Of a stretch of DNA of 10,858 nucleotides, positions 6,715 through 10,858 are shown in pieces. Each line of letters begins with the position of its first letter. The first letter of the stretch is position 1. The DNA lies in contig VERM01000024.1 in NCBI GenBank assembly GCA_018882645.1, forward strand, positions 1-10,858. The letters run 5' to 3'. Under the pieces are notes generated by a model. It saw only the letters and a program-made list of their open reading frames with translations, searched no databases and was not told the DNA's origin. Both the position numbers and the translations under genes were made by a program. The stretch is from Ferruginibacter sp. GTDB taxonomy: Bacteria; Bacteroidota; Bacteroidia; Chitinophagales; Chitinophagaceae.

Positions 6715-6734
6715 ACCACAGCTATCCCTGTGGT
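6715..6734 (-). promoter_or_regulatory. Stem-loop in the rplM 5' leader, candidate L13 autoregulatory element
   Basis: On the minus strand ACCACAG, loop GGATAG and CTGTGGT make a perfect 7-bp stem, 20 nt before the rplM ATG and about 10 nt after the predicted transcription start. An A-rich single-stranded stretch follows up to the start codon. There is no U-tract, so it is not a terminator. A compact hairpin in the leader of a ribosomal-protein operon is the expected shape of a protein-binding leader; that role is inference. Confidence 0.5.
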
Positions 6735-6750
6735 TTAAAAAATTGGAGTG

Positions 6751-6758
6751 CGAAGGTA
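6751..6758 (-). promoter_or_regulatory. -7 promoter element for the rplM operon
   Basis: TACCTTCG on the minus strand fits the common Bacteroidota form TAnnTTyG. Initiation about 5-7 nt downstream would give a leader of about 50 nt containing the stem-loop at 6715-6734. A clear TTG at the usual distance is missing (the nearest is 24 nt upstream), so only the -7 half is well supported. Confidence 0.5.
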
Positions 6759-6851
6759 GGGGGAATTTATTGCTTTTTGAAACAAAAACGCAATATTTTT
6801 TTATTGGGCCTCCATAACAAATTGGTTATCAATATATTTTTTGATTGAATT

Positions 6852-6880
6852 TTATCATCATAATCGTGTAATGATGATAA
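6852..6880. repeat. Perfect 10-bp inverted repeat upstream of the rplM promoter
   Basis: TTATCATCAT (6852-6861) and ATGATGATAA (6871-6880) are exact reverse complements around a 9-nt spacer. It lies between the terminator of the upstream minus-strand gene and the rplM promoter. The spacing would also suit a dimeric regulator binding site. No U-tract follows it on either strand. Confidence 0.6.
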
Positions 6881-6887
6881 TAGGATT

Positions 6888-6927
6888 AAAAAAAAAGGAT
6901 TATTCCTCAGATCAAGGGCATAATCCT
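6888..6927 (-). terminator. Intrinsic terminator of the secreted-protein gene at 6966-7472
   Basis: Read on the minus strand, AGGATTAT (6927-6920) pairs perfectly with ATAATCCT (6903-6896) and is followed by a run of T (nine in all, counting the last stem base). The 16-nt interior can add two or three more pairs. It begins 38 bp after the stop codon and insulates the ribosomal operon from the gene before it. Confidence 0.85.
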
Positions 6928-6965
6928 GTTTAACAAATGATTATAAATAAAAAAATGGTGTTCTT

Positions 6966-7472
6966 TTATTTATAGGCTTTTTTATACACCATTGTTACCT
7001 TAACATTAGGATCGGTATTGTACAATGTTTTAGTGCTGGCCTTATATCCATAAGAAATAGCACCTTCATCAGTAGTCATATTTACAAAAACCCCATCAAA
7101 TTCATATGTGCCTTCATATCCTAATCCATTTGCAATCATATCAGGAACGGTGGAACTGTTGATATCATTGATTGATTTTGCAAAAAGAAAAAATATTTCC
7201 CCCTCTTCAGTAAGTACCGCGAAAGACAGGTTATTGGGATACTGAACTGAAGGATCCAAATCCTTGGCCTTAACATCCTTGCCATTCAACTTTGTTTGAT
7301 AAATGCCGGGCGCAGGTCCTTTTTGTAAAGTATTAACGGTTGGGATTAAAAATTTTATTGCGGTTTTTTCATTAGAAAAAATCATCTGGTCGTTTTTATT
7401 TCGCGCAAATGAAATGGATACAGATGAAAATAAAGCTAAAATCAAAATCAAACTGTTTTTTGTAATTGTCAT
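6966..7472 (-). CDS. Small secreted protein of unknown function
   Basis: This encodes 168 residues. A signal peptide is clear: MTITKNSLILILALFSSVSISFA, with cleavage likely after residue 23. The mature part of about 145 residues has alternating hydrophobic and polar stretches that suggest a beta-rich fold (FAVLTEEGEIFFLFAKSI, YEGTYEFDGVFVNMTTDEGAISYGYKAS, VKVTMVYKKAY). It has no cysteine, no lipobox and no T9SS sorting tail. I do not recognise a family. It is monocistronic, with its own promoter and terminator. The upstream region carries an inverted repeat that straddles the promoter, suggesting regulated expression (inference). The start at 7472 is the one that places the signal peptide at the N-terminus and lies about 40 nt after the predicted transcription start. 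Confidence 0.8.
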   Translation of the reverse strand: MTITKNSLILILALFSSVSISFARNKNDQMIFSNEKTAIKFLIPTVNTLQKGPAPGIYQTKLNGKDVKAKDLDPSVQYPNNLSFAVLTEEGEIFFLFAKSINDINSSTVPDMIANGLGYEGTYEFDGVFVNMTTDEGAISYGYKASTKTLYNTDPNVKVTMVYKKAYK

Positions 7473-7516
7473 AAAAAATTTTGTTTAAAATAAAAGTATT
7501 GAAAAATAATTTCAGA

Positions 7517-7564
7517 TTCCGAAAGTAAAACATTTCAACTACAAGCAAAATTTTTCTTTCGGAA
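7517..7564. repeat. 14-bp inverted repeat straddling a promoter
   Basis: TTCCGAAAGTAAAA (7517-7530) is the reverse complement of TTTTTCTTTCGGAA (7551-7564) at 13 of 14 positions; the outer nine pairs are perfect. The arms are 20 nt apart. The left arm covers the -7 element of the minus-strand promoter and the right arm lies just upstream of the -33 element, so it is placed like an operator. Confidence 0.65.
7520..7550 (-). promoter_or_regulatory. Bacteroidota-type promoter for the gene at 6966-7472
   Basis: On the minus strand TTTTG (7546-7550), an 18-nt spacer and TACTTTCG (7520-7527) match the TTG-TAnnTTyG promoter form. The spacer length is the same as in the promoter at 984-1012. Transcription would start near 7513, about 40 nt before the ATG. 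Confidence 0.6.
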
Positions 7565-7898
7565 GCGATTGACATCTTCATTGAAATAATCAAAGAATTT
7601 CATTTTTTTATTGACTCTATTTTGTAACAACTAGTGAATGCCATTTGAAGAAATAGCACACTCTACATAAACCCATGACAAAAAATTCATTTTTTAGGAC
7701 CGCTGCGGCATGATCATAAAGCGAGTCGACTGACTCATAAATACTAGGATAAAGGAAAACAATACTCGTCTTAAATTAATGCAAATTGGCAAATCATAAA
7801 CTTATCATTAACGTTATTTTATTAAACCAATAAATAATTTTAGACAGAAGCAAAGCGCTGCTTTAAAAAAATATTTCCTCACCTATAAATTCCAGATT
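7565..7898. other. Divergent intergenic region with no recognised gene
   Basis: This 334-bp stretch lies between the divergent genes at 7472 and 7899. I see no open frame of useful length and no RNA gene. It includes a locally GC-rich patch (7699-7709), the palindrome ATGATCAT (7710-7717), and a short hairpin GAGTC-GACT-GACTC (7723-7736). A weak TAATTTTA (7835-7842) might serve as a -7 element for the plus-strand gene, without a matching TTG. A hairpin AAAGC/GCTTT (7852-7864) lies in its presumed leader. Confidence 0.5.
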
Positions 7899-9251
7899 AT
7901 GCGTACCGCACTTCTAGGGTTGGTTTTAATGACCGCCACCTCTCCCACAGGAGAAAATGTTCCGGAGTTTGAAAATATTCAATCTAAATTTCCTTTACAC
8001 TGGAAGGCTAACATCGGAAATGTGAGTTACAGAAGCAATTTAACACTTACACAGAATGATATTATCATTGGCTCCAATGGAAAAAGGTTCATGGACTATC
8101 ATATTAACGATAATACATCCGGTGTGTACAGAATAAACAGAAAAAACGGAAATGAGGTTTCACATTTTGCCAATGAGAATCTGGGTGATATGGACGTTAA
8201 TGGAATTCTTTTATACAACGGCAAACTTTATTTTGGGAATGATAATGAAGAGTTTCTCTGTACCACATCCGACGGAAAAATAATATGGAGGAATGCCGCT
8301 TCAGGTGATATTGAACACGAGCCCGTATTGGTTAAAATCAAAGGGAAAAGTTTTATTGTTTACGCCTCCGAATTGGGAGAAGTACGAGCAGTAGATCCCG
8401 ACAACGGCAATCTTTTCTGGAGTTATTACACCCCGGATTTTAACGGATGGAAACCCGGTGACAATCGAACCATTTTTAAGGTGAAAGCATATTTTTCCAA
8501 TAGCAATTCATTTTTTACAAAACCCCAACAGGTAGACTTGAACGGAGATGGCGTTGATGACCTGCTGTATCTTGGCTTCAACAGTATAATTTATGCAATC
8601 AACGGCGCGAATGGAAAGTTGCTATGGAGTAAAGATGATAACTTTACTAATTGTTCTCTGGAAGTCATGAATGACTCTAAATCTTCTCCAAAAATCATTG
8701 CCTTTAGTTGCCATAACGATAAAGAATTCGGTGAATGCATTCAATCGGTTAAAATTTTAGATTGCACAGGTAAAATAGTACTCAAAAGAGAATTGAACAA
8801 TGGATATAAAGGTCAGGGATTGAATGGCTTAAAATTAGACAACAATAAGGTTTTATACAGTTTCTCTGATTCGCTGGTTGTAATTGGAAAGAACGGAATC
8901 ATAAACTCGTTTAATCACGCCATATTGTATGACGATAAAGATTGGTCTGGAAATCCAACGATATCAAACAGAAACTCATACGAGGCACTTTTATGTAATA
9001 AAACATTCAACTACAAAGGCAGCAAAAACTGTGTATTGATATTACAACAGAGAGACAATGCGCATTATGAACATGGTTTTGTTGAAATTTTCTCATTAGA
9101 TAATGGAGAGGTTTTGGAAAGGCTTGCTATTCCGGATTTGAGCGAAATGCCTCCTATGATTGAAGATATCAACAAAGATGGATATCTCGACTTGCTAATC
9201 AACTGTCAAGATGGATATCTCTATTGTTATAATTTAAAAATAAAAGGCTAG
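7899..9251 (+). CDS. Exported beta-propeller protein with PQQ-like and FG-GAP/VCBS-type repeats
   Basis: This encodes 450 residues. The N-terminus (MRTALLGLVLMTATS) looks like a short signal peptide, so the protein is probably periplasmic or at the surface; the start at 7899 is the one that gives it. The body has repeated blades of the PQQ-like type, each ending in a G-x-hydrophobic-W or similar strand: SDGKIIWRN, DNGNLFWSYY, ANGKLLWSKD, SLDNGEVLERL. Two Asp-rich loops of the FG-GAP/VCBS kind, DLNGDGVDD at 213-221 and DINKDGYLD at 423-431, should bind calcium. No enzyme motif, lipobox or T9SS sorting tail is visible. Such folds usually mediate binding, or act as scaffolds for complexes. The gene is followed 37 bp later by a lipoprotein gene on the same strand, and the two are probably one operon. 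The family is clear at fold level; the function is unknown. Confidence 0.85.
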   Translation: MRTALLGLVLMTATSPTGENVPEFENIQSKFPLHWKANIGNVSYRSNLTLTQNDIIIGSNGKRFMDYHINDNTSGVYRINRKNGNEVSHFANENLGDMDVNGILLYNGKLYFGNDNEEFLCTTSDGKIIWRNAASGDIEHEPVLVKIKGKSFIVYASELGEVRAVDPDNGNLFWSYYTPDFNGWKPGDNRTIFKVKAYFSNSNSFFTKPQQVDLNGDGVDDLLYLGFNSIIYAINGANGKLLWSKDDNFTNCSLEVMNDSKSSPKIIAFSCHNDKEFGECIQSVKILDCTGKIVLKRELNNGYKGQGLNGLKLDNNKVLYSFSDSLVVIGKNGIINSFNHAILYDDKDWSGNPTISNRNSYEALLCNKTFNYKGSKNCVLILQQRDNAHYEHGFVEIFSLDNGEVLERLAIPDLSEMPPMIEDINKDGYLDLLINCQDGYLYCYNLKIKG

Positions 9252-9288
9252 TCCCAAAAATAAATTTCCCATCCTAAAACCATAAAAG

Positions 9289-10635
9289 ATGAATACGCAT
9301 AAAATCAATATATCTGCTCTTTGCATTTTGCTTGTAATTTCAATTGCATTCTATCAATGTAAAAGCAATAAACCAACCATTGCATATCAGCAAAAAGTTG
9401 AGGCGCCCTTTGCCAAACATGATATCCCTTTTCAGGAATACACATTTGATCATGATAAAGGAATCAAGATAGAAAGGGGAACGGGAACAATGATTAAAAT
9501 TGAAGGGGGATCTTTTGAAAAAAAAGATGGCACGTCTGTTACAGGCTCCATATCGTTGAAAGTAAGAGAGTTTCATGATCCAACAGAAATATTTCAATCC
9601 GGAATACCGATGAGCCAAGACAGCCTCCGTAATAATTTCCTTCAATCTGCAGGAATGATTGAATTGAGAGCATTTAGCAACGGAGAAGAACTGAATCTAA
9701 AAAACAACAAGTCGGTTGATGTTGAATTGGCAGGATTTAAACCATCCGAAGGTTATCAGCTATATTATCTTGAAAGCAACAAAAACTGGATTGTAACAGA
9801 TAAATTCATGTCAGGAGAAAACAATAGAAAAAAATCAAAACTCGATAAGATTCTTTCATTTTTAAGTAAGCCTTTTAAGAAAAAAGAGGCTCCTGAAGAA
9901 GTGATTTTTACTCTGTTTGGCAATGTAGAAGAGGCTCCTTATTTACAAAATCTTAAAAGTCAGAAATGGAAGGTGTCAGGAAAAAATATAACTCCGGAGG
10001 TAATGGAAGCTATTCGAATAAATTGGGATGAAGTAAAAGTTGTTGCGCTGGATAAAAAAAAGAAAAGATATCAACTTCAATTTACTAAATCAGTGAGTAT
10101 TGATTATGAAAAATCAATCATAAAAAAAATAAGCGTTGAGGCTTCTCCTGTTTTGGATGAGAATAACGCGAATGCTCAGGATGAATTTGAAAAAGAATTG
10201 AAAAATTATGAAGCTACATTGCAAAAAATGGAAGAAGAGAAAAAACGAGTCATGCTTGAAGCGGATATGGTCAACTCTTTTAAAATAAACAAAATGGGAA
10301 TCTGGAATGTAGATAAACTAATGTCTGCCGAAGGAGTTACTGAAGTAGCAGTGAGTTTTGATTTTGAAAAAGATATTGACCCGATTTTAAACAACATCAC
10401 ACTTTTTGCGATCTATATAGATGATAATTCCGTCATAAAATATATGCCCGGCGACTGGAAAAAAGTAAAATTTCAGACAAATAAAAGAATGAAACTAGTA
10501 GCGGTCTTGCCAAACAACACTATTGCCTGCGTAGAAGCAAATGTGATTGATGCAAAACTGAAATCAGCAGAAAACAAATGCCATTTCAGTACTGTGAAAT
10601 CAGATGCGGGAAGTTTCTTTAAGAAACAGGGTTGA
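9289..10635 (+). CDS. Large lipoprotein of a conserved Bacteroidota type, function unknown
   Basis: This encodes 448 residues. The signal (MNTHKINISALCILLVISIAFYQ) ends at Cys24, a likely lipidation site, followed by KSNK rather than the acidic surface-export signal, so the protein is probably periplasm-facing, though this is uncertain. Residues about 50-170 are beta-rich, with GTGTMIKIEGGSFEKKDG, ISLKVREFHDPTEIFQSGIPM and SAGMIELRAFSNGEEL. I associate this pattern with conserved but uncharacterised Bacteroidota envelope proteins, and it is loosely ZU5-like. A basic linker (NRKKSKLDKILSFLSKPFKKKE) follows. Residues about 205-285 form a second domain. Residues about 293-325 are a charged likely coiled coil (DEFEKELKNYEATLQKMEEE), and about 330-420 form a last beta-rich domain. 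It lies 37 bp after the beta-propeller gene and is followed by a strong terminator. Confidence 0.8.
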   Translation: MNTHKINISALCILLVISIAFYQCKSNKPTIAYQQKVEAPFAKHDIPFQEYTFDHDKGIKIERGTGTMIKIEGGSFEKKDGTSVTGSISLKVREFHDPTEIFQSGIPMSQDSLRNNFLQSAGMIELRAFSNGEELNLKNNKSVDVELAGFKPSEGYQLYYLESNKNWIVTDKFMSGENNRKKSKLDKILSFLSKPFKKKEAPEEVIFTLFGNVEEAPYLQNLKSQKWKVSGKNITPEVMEAIRINWDEVKVVALDKKKKRYQLQFTKSVSIDYEKSIIKKISVEASPVLDENNANAQDEFEKELKNYEATLQKMEEEKKRVMLEADMVNSFKINKMGIWNVDKLMSAEGVTEVAVSFDFEKDIDPILNNITLFAIYIDDNSVIKYMPGDWKKVKFQTNKRMKLVAVLPNNTIACVEANVIDAKLKSAENKCHFSTVKSDAGSFFKKQG

Positions 10636-10662
10636 AAATTTTAAAAACTCTTTGATTATACT

Positions 10663-10719
10663 AATCCGTTTTAGAGAGGACGAATCTTAATTCGTCTTCA
10701 TAAAACGGATTCTTTTTTT
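10663..10719 (+). terminator. Nested hairpin terminator after the lipoprotein gene, overlapping a convergent gene
   Basis: The outer stem is 11 bp and perfect: AATCCGTTTTA (10663-10673) with TAAAACGGATT (10701-10711). An inner stem GACGAAT/ATTCGTC (10679-10685 with 10690-10696) closes a CTTA loop. Seven T follow at 10713-10719. It is strong on the plus strand. On the minus strand no U-tract follows the hairpin. The inner loop and right arm also encode the end of the minus-strand gene at 10687-10858. Confidence 0.9.
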
Positions 10720-10858
10720 ATGATTGCCTGAATTATCTCTTATGTCCATTATATAAAGTCCGGCAGGAATGTTGGTAGTGGGAATAGAAATAATTTGTCC
10801 ACCTATAAAACCATTATACTTGTGTTGGCAAACAAGATTGCCATTGATTCCTATTAGC
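10687..10858 (-). CDS. T9SS-exported protein, C-terminal sorting domain only
   Basis: The last 56 codons of a minus-strand gene enter from the right edge and end in TAA at 10687-10689. The translation contains LIGINGNLVCQHKY, then ISIPTTNIPAGLYIMDIRD, then GNHKKRIRFMKTN. This is the standard type A C-terminal sorting domain of type IX secretion cargo: a short beta-sandwich with the IPAGLY turn and a basic KKRIRF end. The domain directs the protein through the outer membrane, where it is cleaved and the product anchored or released. The catalytic or binding part lies outside the window, so the cargo type is unknown. Its presence means the organism should have a T9SS. The final codons overlap the hairpin of the plus-strand terminator. 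Confidence 0.85.
   Translation of the reverse strand, partial: LIGINGNLVCQHKYNGFIGGQIISIPTTNIPAGLYIMDIRDNSGNHKKRIRFMKTN

Noticed and set aside
7396..7593. Minus-strand frame overlapping the start of the secreted-protein gene
   Set aside because: It runs through the predicted promoter in a different frame from the signal peptide and has no motif.
7699..7740. GC-rich patch with small palindromes, considered as an RNA gene or mobile-element scar
   Set aside because: The stems are only 4-5 bp. There is no cloverleaf, no target-site duplication and no terminal repeats, so it cannot be supported.

Overview
The window comes from a member of the Bacteroidota, most likely a free-living or uncultured Chitinophagales, Sphingobacteriales or Flavobacteriales type rather than an enteric Bacteroides. 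The reasons are AT-rich DNA, start codons preceded by A-rich sequence instead of Shine-Dalgarno sites, promoter elements of the Bacteroidota form (TTG, about 18 nt, TAnnTTTG or TAnnTTCG), a DUF4369-TlpA thioredoxin protein, and a type IX secretion (T9SS) C-terminal sorting domain at the right edge.

Layout. At the left edge is the end of a plus-strand Bax-inhibitor-1-like membrane protein gene, closed by a strong terminator. From about 7472 down to 528 everything is on the minus strand. In transcription order this is: a small secreted protein of unknown function with its own promoter and terminator; the translation operon rplM-rpsI-rpsB-tsf; an intrinsic terminator; pyrH; a DUF4369/TlpA-type thiol-disulfide oxidoreductase; and two small exported four-cysteine proteins that are paralogues of each other. 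The right third is on the plus strand: a PQQ/FG-GAP-type beta-propeller protein followed 37 bp later by a large lipoprotein, closed by a strong nested hairpin terminator. A minus-strand T9SS cargo gene enters from the right edge and converges on that terminator, so that its last codons lie inside the hairpin.

How the genes work together. rplM, rpsI, rpsB and tsf encode ribosomal proteins L13, S9 and S2 and elongation factor Ts, and pyrH encodes UMP kinase. This is a conserved housekeeping group, although frr, which often follows pyrH, is absent here. The TlpA-like protein and the adjacent cysteine-containing exported proteins are plausibly a cell-envelope redox set (inference). The beta-propeller and lipoprotein pair look like co-expressed envelope proteins of unknown role.

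I see no CRISPR array, tRNA, rRNA, transposase or phage gene, and no clear novel defence system. The most interesting signals are the tandem four-Cys paralogues, a candidate L13 leader hairpin upstream of rplM, a heptamer-based inverted repeat between rpsI and rpsB, an inverted repeat straddling the promoter of the gene at 6966-7472, and the terminator shared with coding sequence at the right edge.
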